Origin: Linepithema humile
Taxonomy: Eukaryota; Arthropoda; Insecta; Hymenoptera; Formicidae
Reading direction: 5' to 3'
Length of the DNA: 64,000 bases
NCBI RefSeq assembly: GCF_040581485.1
Contig: NC_090130.1
Span: forward strand, 20,849,918 to 20,913,917
Shown: positions 1 to 11,002 of the stretch, in pieces
Position numbering within the stretch: position 1 is the first letter of the stretch
How the letters are laid out: each line of letters starts with the position of its first letter
Translations under genes and position numbers: made by a program
The notes under the pieces: model-generated
Databases searched by the model: none
Told to the model about the DNA's origin: nothing
What the model saw: the letters and a program-made list of their open reading frames with translations, nothing else

Positions 1-708
1 TATGTGCCGCTCGTGGAGATAGTGCCAGCTCCATGGACACGTTCTGACATTCCCGAGAAGACAAAGGCTATCATGACCGAAATCGGCCAGAAACCTGTTG
101 TCTTCAGCAGGGAGATCGACGGTTTCGCGCTCAACAGAATACAGTACGTAATTGAATATTGTCACCCGTATGAACTATTTGGGCGATCATCATCGTAACT
201 GTCTCGTGACACTTCACATCATGCAAGATTATATCGATAGGTATGCGATCTTAAACGAGGCCTGGAGATTGGTAGCTGACGGAGTGCTAAGCGCTAAAGA
301 TGTTGATGCGGTGATGAGCGAAGGTCTTGGAATGCGCTACGCCTTCCTCGGTGCCTTTGAGGCTGCGCACTTGAATGCTGAAGGTAAGCTAATCCATGTA
401 CAAAGAAAGTGCCATTAAGTTGTCTGCAATAGAAGAATCAATAAACAAACAAGTTTTTTTTCTATATTGTGCTATATCGTTTTACAGGCATGAAGAAGTA
501 CTGCGAAACGTATAACAAGTCAATCTACGACGTGAGCATGACTTTCGGGCCAGTGCCGAAATTCGTGGGCGAGATGGAAGAGAAGATCAGTAACGAGTTA
601 AACGAGATGTGTCCGCTTGACAAACTACAGGAACGTAGAGCGTGGCGCGACACTGCTCTAACGAAGTTGTCCATACTCAAGAAAGAATTGAATCAGCCCA
701 AACAATGA
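1..708 (+). CDS. CRYL1: Lambda-crystallin homologue / L-gulonate 3-dehydrogenase, 3' part
   Basis: This is the C-terminal 168 codons of a CRYL1-type 3-hydroxyacyl-CoA dehydrogenase family enzyme; the 5' part lies left of the window. The family oxidises L-gulonate to 3-dehydro-L-gulonate with NAD in the cytosol. Exons are 1-143, 241-383 and 488-708, with GT-AG introns (donors GTACGT and GTAAGC) and phases that close to 507 nt. Diagnostic stretches are EIDGFALNRIQ followed across intron 1 by YAILNEAWRLV, then GLGMRYAFLG and HLNAEG, the usual C-terminal helical domain of the family. The end, with EWRD-like AWRDTAL and a Lys-rich tail, matches family length. The Rossmann nucleotide-binding half is outside the window, so its catalytic histidine cannot be checked. 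Confidence 0.9.
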
Positions 709-787
709 AAAGATATTTGTACATATTGCTGCCAAAAACCTTTCGCGAAACACACCTATACGTAACATAAAATAATACGAACAATAC

Positions 788-793
788 AATAAA
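788..793 (+). terminator. Poly(A) signal of the CRYL1-like gene
   Basis: AATAAA lies 80 bases after the stop codon, in AT-rich sequence before the convergent RpL24 gene. Confidence 0.6.
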
Positions 794-940
794 ATTCATT
801 ATAAAAAAATTGTTATATTGACTGCCTAAAATAAAAGAGTTGTACACTGGTTAAAATCGATAAACTGTTTTAAAACTTCATTATTTCTGTAATTATTCAC
901 GCAATATTAAAAACTCAAATCAAAATACCAATTATTTTAC

Positions 941-946
941 TTTATT
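941..946 (-). terminator. Poly(A) signal of RpL24
   Basis: TTTATT on the plus strand reads AATAAA on the minus strand, 17 bases after the RpL24 stop codon. Confidence 0.6.
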
Positions 947-962
947 TATATAGTTACAAACT

Positions 963-2123
963 TTAACGCTTTCCTCCAACACGAGGTGCAGATTTTTGCG
1001 TCACTTTCGCAACTTTTTGTTTTGGAGGTTGTTTCGTTTTCGGAGGAGCAACAGCCTTCTTCGTTGCCTTTGCTGCTCTCTTCTGCTCCTTTGCAGCCCT
1101 GAGAATAAGTATATTAGTTAAGCAACTGTATATTAGTTAAGCAAAATTATGATATAGTATTGTATGGATTGTATGAACTCGCAAAGCCAGACAATGTAAT
1201 TGAAAATATAGTTCTGGGTGAAGCCGTCCATTTTTATTCTAAGACATTCTGAAATCTGACATAGTATAAAGCTTTGCCAGAGGAACAGATGTCTATTGTA
1301 TATTTATTTCTAAGTAAAACATGCTCAATAACATTTAATTTCATTACTTATAATTTAATCTTTCTTCGTATAAAAAATTCTTTAATAATAATTGAGTAAA
1401 TAACTGAAAGAATACGTACTTGATTGCTTGTTCTCTCTGAGCCTTACGAATCTCTGGCTTCATGTTGCGTTTAGCCAAGATATCTGTTAAGGAAGCACCC
1501 ACGATAGCACGCTGGAATTTTTGAGTGCGCCTTGTCCTCTTCTTGGTTTGCTCCTCCTCTTGTCCCTTCTTGTGTTTTCGTCTAAAAGACAAATCATTAA
1601 GTATTTGTTAACTTTAGCCAAAAATAAAAAATAACACATTAGGACAAAATGTATATAGATTTAGCCGTACCTGTACAAGACAGTCCATGTCACTTTCCTA
1701 GGATTACGTCTCATTAAGTGTGCAGATTCACATTTCGAGTTGAGGAAAGTAAAGGTCTGAAAACGCAAAAGAAAGGTTATGTTCAACATGTGTAGTGACA
1801 GATTGCAATAAAAACACATATAAACCATGTTTTTTTTGTTGATATCGTGATAGTTGAAAAGGAACAAAATTGCAATTAATAATTATTTTATAATCGTTGA
1901 TTCAATGATGCTCACCTTTCCATCAACTTTGACCATGGTTTTACCATGGCCCGGATAAATTTTGTATCCGCTGTACGCACAAAGACCGATCCTGCAAAGA
2001 TTAAATATATGTTAATCGCAAACATCGTATTTACGTAGTGCATCGCGTTTCCGTCGTAAAAACGCCGGGATTGCACTGGGAACGCTGGATGCATTTTATA
2101 CGTAAAACGTTGACTTACTTCAT
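963..2123 (-). CDS. RpL24: 60S ribosomal protein L24 (eL24)
   Basis: A complete 154-residue eL24, a component of the large cytosolic ribosomal subunit. Coding exons from 5' to 3' are 2119-2123 (ATG AA only), 1916-1991, 1671-1756, 1420-1581 and 963-1098, summing to 465 nt. The N-terminal treble-clef zinc region is visible (CAYSGYKIYPGHG, then NSKCESAHLMRRNPRK), followed by WTVLYRRKHKKGQ and the basic helix TRRTQKFQRAIVGASL, both near-invariant in eukaryotic eL24. The tail is Lys/Ala-rich, as usual. A first coding exon of only five bases is a typical ribosomal-protein arrangement. The gene is divergent from LARP7 and converges on the CRYL1-like gene. Identification is very secure. Confidence 0.96.
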
Positions 2124-2728
2124 TTTGATATGATGCGTAAAGAAACGCTCAATACAAATGGCCGACGCTCTCGTGTTTCGATCTTAGAACGTAGTTTAGT
2201 CCTAGAGGACGCATGGTAGAGTGCGCTCGAATGAGATGAACTTTTATGAAACACCATGTATATGTCCAGAAAACATAAGAAAATAAACCAATCACCTGTC
2301 TAATTGTAAACCTACATTAAATACATGATTGGTCGATTTAAAAAATTGAAATAAACTAGAAATTGCTTAATATTTTGCCGGCTTATCGACAGTGCGTTTA
2401 GCAGACATTTTCTAAGTGTTTGTATAGTTAATGTTTATTGTAGTTGAACGCAATAATAGTGACTGTTGTTAATCAACAATTCGAAAAATTTGGCATATTT
2501 TAAAATAAAAACCTGTCATTCAATGAATCATTACTCTCATCAGTTCTTATAACCTGCATTGTAAGTTTGGTAAACTCCAATTGTAAATGAAATAATAATT
2601 ATTTGATCAATTCAAAGTTTGGTAAACTGACTTTTTTTTTTTGCAGTAACGATAGCGTCAATCATTCTTGCAGTACGTAGACCATACATCTTTCTAGGAA
2701 GCCTGTTGTATGTTTTTTTGAAAATACA
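2124..2728. promoter_or_regulatory. Bidirectional promoter region between RpL24 and LARP7
   Basis: These 605 bases separate the two divergent start codons and must hold both 5' leaders and promoters. I see no TATA box I would defend. A pyrimidine tract followed by CAG at about 2631-2646 looks like a splice acceptor, so LARP7 may have a non-coding first exon upstream. No coding sequence was found. Confidence 0.6.
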
Positions 2729-5390
2729 ATGGTGATGGAAGAACAAGAATCAGACATGGAGCTTGCCTCGGAAAGTATACCGGTTCCTCAAGTGCAGGAA
2801 CCGATTATTGATGCAATTAAACGACATAAGTCGAGTTCTTCGCGCAATAAACCCAGACTAAGGAAGAAGGCGCTACACGCATCGATACTTAAGCTAATGG
2901 AATTCTATTTCAGCGATGCTAATTTGACCAAGGATCGTTATTTATCAGGACTTCTACAAAATGGTCCCTGTAAATATACTTTTTTCTGTATTTTTTAATC
3001 ATCCAAGTTTAATTTTATTTTTTATTAATTTATTTCTATACTTTAAAATTCTAAATATAATTATGTATTGTTTGTCAGATGTGGATCTTAGTGAATTCAT
3101 AAAGTTTAATAAGTTGAGCGAACTGACTACAGACATAAACAGGATAGCTAAGGCTTTGCAGGGGTCAACTATGTTGAAAGTGTCGGAAGATGGTACAAAG
3201 GTCTGCCGAACAACACCGATTAAAAGGAAGGAAAATGTAGATGAGTGTACAGTTTATGTACAAAACCTACCTCCGGATGCTGACCATGAATGGTTGGAAT
3301 CTATTTTTTCTAAATATGGACATGTAGACTACATCTCAATTCCTCGTTACAAAAGCAATAGGAAGATAAAGGGGTTTGCATTTGTGGAATTTGATACACC
3401 AACTAGTGCTCAAGAATGTATTAAGGTGAGAGAAATGAAAAGTAGTATTTGATAGGAATATAGAATATATCGTCATATAATTATTAATGTGAGAGATAAT
3501 TATAATTTTATAATTAAAAAAATTTTTTTTTTGCAGATATTCAGAAAAAAAGGATGTGTTTTGCCATCGTATACATCTCCCACTGATTTATTAAGTATAA
3601 CTACTTTTGATGACCCTAAAAAGGATCATATGATAATTGGATCAATCAATGAAAATGATACTAAGATAAAATTGAAAGATAATAACAAAGAAGAGACAGA
3701 TGAAACTGAAAATAATGGTGATGCTTGTGATAATGAAATGGATGTAGCAGATAATAATGATAGATCAAGGAAAAAAAAATTTTCTGCAGAAAAATCATTT
3801 GTTAAAGAAGAAAGCGACGTCAAAGTTAAGAAAAAAAGAAAAGATGGAGCTAATCAAAATATAGATCGGGAGAATGAAAAAGAAACGGCTTCAAAAGACG
3901 AAACTGAAGATAATGATAATGTCCACAATGACAAGGATAATAATAGTAAACAGAATCTGAGAAAAAGGAAACTTACCGCAGGAAAGTCTGTTACAGAAAC
4001 AGAAGACAATGATAACAGTCATAATAATGAAAAGGATAATAGTAAGCAAAATTTGAAAAAAAGAAAACTTACCTCAGGAAAGTCTGTTACAGAAACAGAT
4101 GACAATGATGACAGTCACAATAATGAAAAGGATACGATGGATAATAAGCAGAATCTGAAGAAAAAAAAATCTACTTCAGAAAAATTTGTTACTGATGAAA
4201 GTGACAACAAAGTCAATAATACTGGAAACAGTAATATAGAAATTCAAGAAAATCCGAATAAAAATATCGCTAATCGTAGCAAAACAGAAAAGAAAAAGAA
4301 AAAACTTACGATAAACGATACTGCAGAAGATATCAATAAAGAAACGATAAAGAAAGATTCTTATGGATTAGAAACAAAGTCAAGTAAAAATAAAGGAAAA
4401 GAATCGGAATATTCAAGTAAAAGCGATGGCGAACATGAATCAGATGCTGCATTACAAACGGAAAAACATTCCGTGATGACAAATGTCAATATGAAAAGTG
4501 ATGTCGAAGAAAAAGAACTCGACGGTGATGAAAGAAAGAAGAAAAGAAATCGAAAAAAGAGGAGCAAAATTCAAGAGGATATTGATAATGCTATCGGATT
4601 ACAAGTGATGGCAAAGCCGGAATGGAAGCATCTTAGAAATCGATACTTGGAATTGCAAAGAACCAAGATGTCCCAATTAAAACAGCATTTGAGAAAAGCT
4701 GAAGTGGAAAGAGGAGGAATGATGAGAAAGAGATGGAATTATGATAAAGCTGGACAGAATTATGAAAAATACAAATATGAAAAGGATAATTATGACAAAT
4801 CCAAACATGAAAAGGATAACGGAAAAGTTAACGAGGCAGAAAACTCATCTTCTGGGCGTGTTAGTTACGCACCAGGAATTATAGTAAAAATTGAAATGGA
4901 CGAACCTTGCACAGATCCGCAGAGTTTCAAGGTATATTGGTATTAGAAAAAATTGTTAACACATTAAACATTATATTTTAATCGAAAGTATTATTAAAAT
5001 AAAGTATTAATGCATTTCGTTTATTTCAGATGGAGTTGAGAGATAATAATTCTATAAAATATATAGATGTAACACATGGCTCTTGTGAAGCCTATGTAAG
5101 ATGCGATACATCGGAAGCTGCACAATCTTTTGCTCAAAAGGATTACGAAGGAAGACGGTTGATGGTTTTAAAAGGTAAATATCTCAAATTTTATGTATTG
5201 TAATTGGCATACTTATGACATCTTCTATTTCAATTTTTTAGATGATGAAGAAAAGGGATACTGGGATAAAATAGCGCGAGATCGAGAAGAAAAATTCAGT
5301 AGAAAAGATAGAAAGCACAGGGGACGTGACAAACTGTTGAAAAGGGCAGAAAAACAACTCGGAAAATGTATAAAATTCGATCAAGATTGA
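2729..5390 (+). CDS. Larp7: La-related protein 7 (LARP7)
   Basis: A complete 758-residue LARP7. The family binds the 3' U-tail of 7SK RNA in the P-TEFb-regulating snRNP, and in some species U6 or telomerase RNA. Exons are 2729-2969, 3079-3425, 3537-4931, 5030-5174 and 5242-5390 (2,277 nt). The La motif spans about residues 47-125 (MEFYFSDANLTKDRYLSGLL, then YVDLSEFIKFNKL across intron 1). RRM1 is about 138-205, with RNP2 TVYVQNLPPD and RNP1 KIKGFAFVEF. Residues about 210-600 are a Lys/Asp/Asn-rich linker with imperfect repeats of the type KRKLTAGKSVTETEDNDN. The C-terminal xRRM (exons 4 and 5) carries SIKYIDVTHGSCEAYVR and the basic tail. The ATG at 2729 has another Met codon two codons later (2735); either could start. 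The stop lies about 25 bases from the left GAR1 pseudogene arm. Confidence 0.95.
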
Positions 5391-5412
5391 TTTACGTTAT
5401 CTGATGTTTTTT

Positions 5413-5571
5413 TTAATGAGCCAATTTATACAGAAACAAACAACAGATTGGAAAAATCGATGAAATATTTGGGAATATTTGGAATTATTTTGTATCTATT
5501 AAGTTATCAGAAAATATAAAGGCTTCTAGTTTTGATTTAATTGTTAGCACAATTTGGTTTATAAAAATCTT

Positions 5572-5621
<50 letters not shown>

Positions 5622-5860
5622 TTGATATATATATACATATATAATATTCCTAAAACATATTCTACCATTTGCCTCTGCCTCCTCCTCAACCGCCACATGA
5701 ATTTTTATCGAATCCACCGCCTCCTCCACGTCTTTTAAATCCTCCACCACCAGGACCTCTATTACCAAAGCCTCCGTCTCCTTTGCCAAAAGATCCTCTG
5801 TTGCCAAAATCTCCACCTCTTCCTCCTGGACCTCTTTTCATAACCAGAGCTGCTAGATTC
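5413..5860. pseudogene. Left inverted arm: decayed GAR1 exon 2 (+) and exon 3 (-) fragments
   Basis: Positions 5413-5545 repeat the 3' half of GAR1 exon 2 in sense orientation with frameshifting differences (for example ACAGAAACAAACAAC against ACAGAAAACAAACAAC). Directly joined to it, 5548-5835 repeats, on the minus strand, GAR1 exon 3 with its stop and 3' UTR. The minus-strand Gly/Arg-rich frame has a premature TGA where the real gene has CGA in GGTCGAGG. The exon-2/3'UTR junction (TTTTGATTTAATTGTTAG) is identical in the right-hand arm at about 7215-7235, so both arms descend from one rearrangement. The frames are broken and no intact protein is encoded. Confidence 0.85.
5574..5618. repeat. 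(TA)n microsatellite
   Basis: About 22 uninterrupted TA units inside the decayed GAR1 3' UTR copy; the real GAR1 3' UTR has only short TA runs at the same place. Confidence 0.95.
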
Positions 5861-6199
5861 GAACACTGCGGCTTCGCGCACACAAGCGTAAACCACGATG
5901 CGCAAAACGCTCTGCGCGCCGCGAACACTGCGAAGTTGCAAGGTACGAATTTAACAGCTCTGATGCAGACGACGCAACAGCACAGAGCTGTATGGAGCAC
6001 GTTGGAGCGTGTAGTGAACACTAGAGAACACGTGGTGGTTTAGCGCATCTGGAAAAAAATATTTTAACTTCTTTCTTTAATTTAAATCAAAGTAGGCAAA
6101 TAGAGATATAACATAATTTGCCAAGTATTTTGTATGATAAATTCTATTCTAGCCGGATAAATATATTTATTAATAAACAATTAGCCGGTGTGAAAGGTT
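5861..6199 (+). promoter_or_regulatory. GAR1 upstream region
   Basis: Bases 5861-6045 are locally CG-rich with several GCGC and CGCG words, unlike the AT-rich flanks; 6046-6199 is AT-rich and leads into the GAR1 start. It lies between the left pseudogene arm and GAR1, so it must hold the GAR1 promoter. Open frames here show no family resemblance. Confidence 0.4.
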
Positions 6200-7104
6200 A
6201 TGTCTTTTCGAGGACGCGGTGGTAGAGGCGGCGGCGGCGGTTTTAGAGGCGGCGGCGGCTTTAGAGGTGGCCGAGGTGGTGGAGGATTTAGAGGACGAGA
6301 TGGTTTTGATAAAGGCAGAGGGTAATTTTATCAATATTAATACTACTTACCATAAAATTTTCGTAAGTAAAGATTGGATTAGGTTAGGTTTAATTCTAAG
6401 AGACTTCAATGCAACCAACATTATTAATTGCATTAATGTGTATTATTTATTTATTTTCTATATATTTATTACAGATACGATCAAGGACCTCCGGAGACAG
6501 TAATACCATTAGGACATTTCAAGTGGTCTGTACAAGATGATCTCGTTGCTAAAGTAGAAATCGAACAAGTGCCTTATTTTAACGCGCCAATTTATACAGA
6601 AAACAAACAACAGATTGGAAAAATAGATGAAATATTTGGGAATATTCGTGATTACTTTGTATCTATTAAGTTGTCAGAAAATATAAAGGCTCCTAGTTTT
6701 GAGAAGGATACTCAGGTACTATAATATATCTCAGGTACTCAGGTACTATAATATTCTAATCATAGCATTTATATATGAATCTGTATACATATGCATTAAT
6801 TATTACTTATCGATTGCAGTTATATATTGATCCAGCAAAACTACTCCCTCTTCAGAGGTTTTTGCCGAAACCTGCCGGGGAACAGAGGAAAGGTGCGGCT
6901 GGAAGAGTTACGAAAAGAGGTCCAAGAGGAAGAGGAGGTGGAGGCTTTGGTAATAGAGGTGGCAATAGAGGATCTTTTGGTAGAGGAGGCGGAGGCTTTG
7001 GTAATAGAGGTCCTGGTGGTGGAGGACCTAGAGGACGTGGAGGAGGCGGCGGATTCAATAGAAATTCAAGTGGCGGTCGAGGAGGAGGTAGAGGCAGATG
7101 GTAG
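6200..7104 (+). CDS. Gar1: H/ACA snoRNP subunit GAR1
   Basis: A complete 215-residue GAR1, the H/ACA ribonucleoprotein subunit that works with dyskerin, NOP10 and NHP2 in rRNA and snRNA pseudouridylation in nucleoli and Cajal bodies. Exons are 6200-6321, 6475-6715 and 6820-7104 (648 nt). Residues 1-40 form an N-terminal Gly/Arg-rich (GAR) segment. The core is YDQGPPETVIPLGHF, then QVPYFNAPIYTENKQQIGK, DEIFGNIRDYFVSIKLSEN, and LYIDPAKLLPLQRFLPKP after intron 2. A second RGG domain (about residues 148-214) ends in GRGRW-stop. Domain order and length fit the family exactly. It is flanked on both sides by inverted partial copies of itself but is itself intact. Confidence 0.96.
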
Positions 7105-7186
7105 AATATGCTTAGGAATATTATGTATATATATATATCAAAACCATATATATATAATATGTCAACAATGTATCAACAATATACAT

Positions 7187-7192
7187 AATAAA
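7187..7192 (+). terminator. Poly(A) signal of GAR1
   Basis: AATAAA 83 bases after the GAR1 stop codon. The reverse complement is retained in the left pseudogene arm. Confidence 0.7.
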
Positions 7193-7199
7193 GATTTTT

Positions 7200-7455
7200 A
7201 TAAACTAAATTGTGCTAACAATTAAATCAAAACTAGAAACCTTTATATTTTCTGATAATTTAATAGATACAAAATAGTCACAAATATTCCCAAATATTTA
7301 ATCTATTTTTCCAATCTGTTTTCTGTATAAATTGGCGCCAAAATAAGGCATTGTTCGATTTCTACTTTAACAATAAGGTCATTTTGTACAGTTCACTTGA
7401 GATGTCCTAATGGTATTACTGTTTTCGGAGGTCCTTGATCGTATCTGTAATATTT
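7200..7455 (-). pseudogene. Right inverted arm: GAR1 exon 2 copy on the minus strand
   Basis: The minus strand from about 7452 to 7225 repeats GAR1 exon 2, beginning before its splice acceptor (AATATTACAGATACGATCAA corresponds to the intron 1/exon 2 junction), with substitutions and small deletions (for example loss of the AACAAAC unit). Intron sequence is included, so this is a DNA-level duplication, not a retrocopy. It is joined to the 3' UTR of the functional gene and lies tail to tail with it. Confidence 0.85.
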
Positions 7456-8247
7456 CTCGAGAAATAAAAATAAGAACAAATTTAACAGTGTTAGAATATT
7501 CGTAAATACTTAAATAATTAAAATGTCTTTTTTTTTAATTTTTGGAAAGTTTTTTGTTGCAAAATTCAAAATGCCAATCGTTAAAAAAAATAAAAAAACG
7601 ACATTCTTCATGCTGCTTGCTGCTTGCATTTCAAATCTGGCATCACTAATGCCAGCTTTTCATATCAACTAGTACTAATTAAGAATATTTACTTCTAATT
7701 TTTTATGACGTTGCCGTCATGAATCATATGTCAACACTGTATATCAATATATACAGTATGGTTAGATCTTTTCTGAAAAATGCTGAAAGATGAAAGAAAA
7801 AGAAAGGAAGAAAATACATTAAAAGAATAAAAATGATACAAGTTCTATTAATTAAATAAGGAACGGTAAAATAATAGTTTTAAAAGTTTATTAATTTCTA
7901 GTCAATTTACTGTGAATATCAATATTGCGCTAATTCTATTTTTATTTACATAGACAATTTTTCTTTCGTTTTTTACAGCTATGATATATACAAAATATAA
8001 AGGATATTATAAATTATAAAGAAAAAAAGAACAAAGCAACACAAAATAAAAACGTGGTAAATAATTATCTCAAAAAATTATTTTATTTTGTAAAATTGTT
8101 ATTTACAATTATTTTATTCAACAATTTTTCTATAAATTATAGGACATCTTATGATTGTAGAGCCTCTAAAAATCAGCCTATTGAATAAGTAGGCACAAAG
8201 AATCAGCTTCTTAATAGCTTTGAATAGTTACTTTACTATCTTTGCCA
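7456..8247. other. AT-rich intergenic DNA between GAR1 and CREG
   Basis: No coding frame, RNA gene or element was recognised. It contains short oligo-A and oligo-T runs, and the last part carries the CREG 3' UTR on the minus strand. Confidence 0.5.
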
Positions 8248-11002
8248 TTATTTTAAGATGTGTTGTATTCTTTCGCTGATAATTCCCTTTTCTTGCGTCG
8301 GATTGAAGTAATCATGTACACTAATGTATTTTGGTCCACCAAAGGTATGCAGCAAAGCGATTGATACAATTTTTAACTTGGCGATAAAGAAGTCATGATC
8401 TATAGAACAAATAATGCAATGTAATTTAATACAATCTTTTTTTACAATATCATTAAAAATGTGATCTTACCTTTAGGCATATTTTCCAATTTTGGATGAC
8501 GATTGAAAAATAATTTTTTTGCAACTTCATGTTCCGCAGTCGTATTCTTTACCTGTTGAAATATTGAAATTATTAATATTGGTTAAATGTGAAAATTACA
8601 ATAAGAATTTAGCAATTTACTGACTGCTTTAATCTTTCCACTTAGCATAACTCTAGCACATCGCGGATCCATAGGGTCCAATTCTTTATCTTTACAATAG
8701 CTTCCTTGGGCTAGTGATACTAAAAGAGTCGCGCGATGATCCTTCTGTAATTACCAAACATTCATGCAATTATACAAGTATTCAAGAAATTGAAATATTT
8801 TAATACAATAAATAAATAAAATATTTTATCAATATGAAAAAGTCAGCAGTTGAAAAATATTTCTCGTAAAATTAATTTTCTTATCAATAAAGGAGGAGGT
8901 TTAAGATACAACAAAATAATTAAATTAATATTAATTTGATATCTGAAATCGATATCAAATTTAATATTTTATATTGATATAAAAGATCAATGTCATTATT
9001 TCGCGTATGATAAAATCTTAAGCCCCTCTTCTGTTGATAAAAAAGTTGATTTGATATTGCAAGAAAGATCACTTCAACTTCAATTAATAATATGTGATAA
9101 AATGTTTTCTTAAGAGAAGTGCCTTCTTGAATATGACATTCAGCAATTATTGACACGTAGTTTTAAATATCGCTGACATATCTCGCACAATATTAGCTCA
9201 AAATGCTACATTAACAATATTATTCGTCAAACAATTTTGTTAATTATCTTATCTTATGAAAAGATACCTGTTAAAAATTTATACTATATTATCAGACCGA
9301 TTGTTACAAAATTTTGTCTTGGCATAATGCACGAAATATCAATCTCATTTTTGTCAAACTTTAATCATATTGTACAATGTGTAGCAGATATTAACACATG
9401 ATGTCTACTTACAGCAACATCTTGAGCGGTGAAATCAAGAGGAGTGAGATACATGTATGGTATTCCAGTTCCGTTTCCAACAGGTCCATCGCCGATGGAC
9501 ACTAAATTTGCAACAGGAAACGTTTCGATGTCCCTCCGCGTGCTGATCGTCGCTACGGCTGCCCAATCTGCCGGTACATAAATCCATTTAAGTGCATATA
9601 ACATGGAATAATCAAGTGCATTAATGATGTCCGATACGTTGACGTTTACAAGAATATTTCAAGTACTTTTTTATGAAGTAGTTGAATCATACATATATTT
9701 AATATATATGTGTTTCAGTGGTCGGACATTTAAGAGTTAATTGTTAAAGATATAATTTTTTCTAACAAAATAATTTACCAATATTTTTTAATTTAATTTT
9801 TGTTTTTATATTTATAAATATTAATTAATAACTATTTTGTTAATATATGATCAAAGATTGGGACATATCCGGCAACTGGGAGAGACATTTATTTTATTAT
9901 CTATAAAGAAAAAATTGCAGAGAATTTTTAAATGTTACAAAGAAATTGCTGACATTGATTAAATGTACATATTATTATCGCGCTCGACTTTACACAATGA
10001 ATCAGATTGACCTTACTTATCGCTTTAATGATATACACACAGAAATCCTTTACTTTAATTATATACAAAGACAACGATTACAATTCTAAATCTTTTCTAA
10101 AAAGAAGTAAATACAAAGAAAAACGATAAAACCTCATTTTACAAATTTTATCTTTGACGAATTTTTGTATTCTGATATTATTTTAAATAGCAAAATTTAT
10201 TTTATATTTATTGCAACGTTCGATGCAACATTTGGTATGAATTATTTTGCAAGTTGATATTTGGCCAAACGTGTTTGGCAGGAGATCAACAAATATATTT
10301 TGATGATAAAAACTATAGTGTAACACAATGGACTTTGTGTATATTGCCTTTGAAACATACATATGGTATGATAATATAATTTATAGATGAATGTCTGTTT
10401 AACTCACGTGCTAAAATTTCTTTTTAAATTGTACATCTAATTAAATTTTAATTATTGTAAAACGGAATTTGCACATGTAAACACATGCTGCATATTTACA
10501 CGAAGCACGTATGCGTTTATATACAAAAATAGAAGACTCAAAGATATATTAGTTTCTATTAATAGCGCTCTTCCTCATTACAGCTTTATGAGCGTAGAAA
10601 TATTGTACTAAATTATTTCATTTACTTGCTAAAAAATTTTTATGATATAATAATAACTTTATTAAATGTTTCAGAACGAATAACGCGCGTGATACATAAT
10701 ACAAGAGGAAAGTACGTATCACGTTGATTACCAGCCTGATTAACGACGTTCCGGGCCAACAAAGCGTCTTGATTAGGCACGAATAATGGATCCTTTAGAG
10801 CTTCGGCATTGTTCAGTTGAATGCTCTTCTCTTCGTCGAATCCGATTCTCTGTACCAGAGATTCGATGTCGTTGTTCACTGTTCTTTTCCAATCGAGAAA
10901 CTGTTGGAATTCTTCCCATTCACGCTTTATTTGCGGGTTGTATTTGCGTGCATCGCTCAATAAAACGCACAAAACGCATATTACGCTCGCGATTCGCAGC
11001 AT
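8248..11002 (-). CDS. CREG1: CREG-like secreted glycoprotein (cellular repressor of E1A-stimulated genes)
   Basis: A complete 259-residue CREG family protein, a secreted/lysosomal glycoprotein with an FMN-binding split-barrel fold that has lost enzymatic activity in characterised members. Exons from 5' to 3' are 10732-11002, 9413-9567, 8625-8744, 8471-8552 and 8248-8399 (780 nt). Exon 1 gives a signal peptide (MLRIASVICVLCVLLSDA) and an N-terminal extension. Intron 1 splits the codon for Asp in the family motif DWAAVATIST. The signature SIGDGPVGNGTGIPYMYLTP follows, then LLVSLAQGSYC, DPRCARVMLSGKI, FNRHPKLENMP and FGGPKYISVHDYF. Intron 1 is 1,164 bases. The acceptor before exon 2 (CCGGCAG) has a weak pyrimidine tract but is fixed by phase and homology. 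Function in this species is not shown. Confidence 0.92.
9568..10731 (-). other. CREG intron 1
   Basis: AT-rich, with no coding frame or recognisable element. Its donor is GTAATC after GCTG and its acceptor is the CAG at 9568-9570. Confidence 0.7.

Noticed and set aside
5669..6043. A 124-codon Pro-rich plus-strand frame
   Set aside because: Its Pro-rich start is the antisense of the decayed GAR1 RGG region.
6827..7225. Glu/Val-rich alternative frames across GAR1 exon 3
   Set aside because: They are out-of-frame readings of the RGG codons of the real gene.
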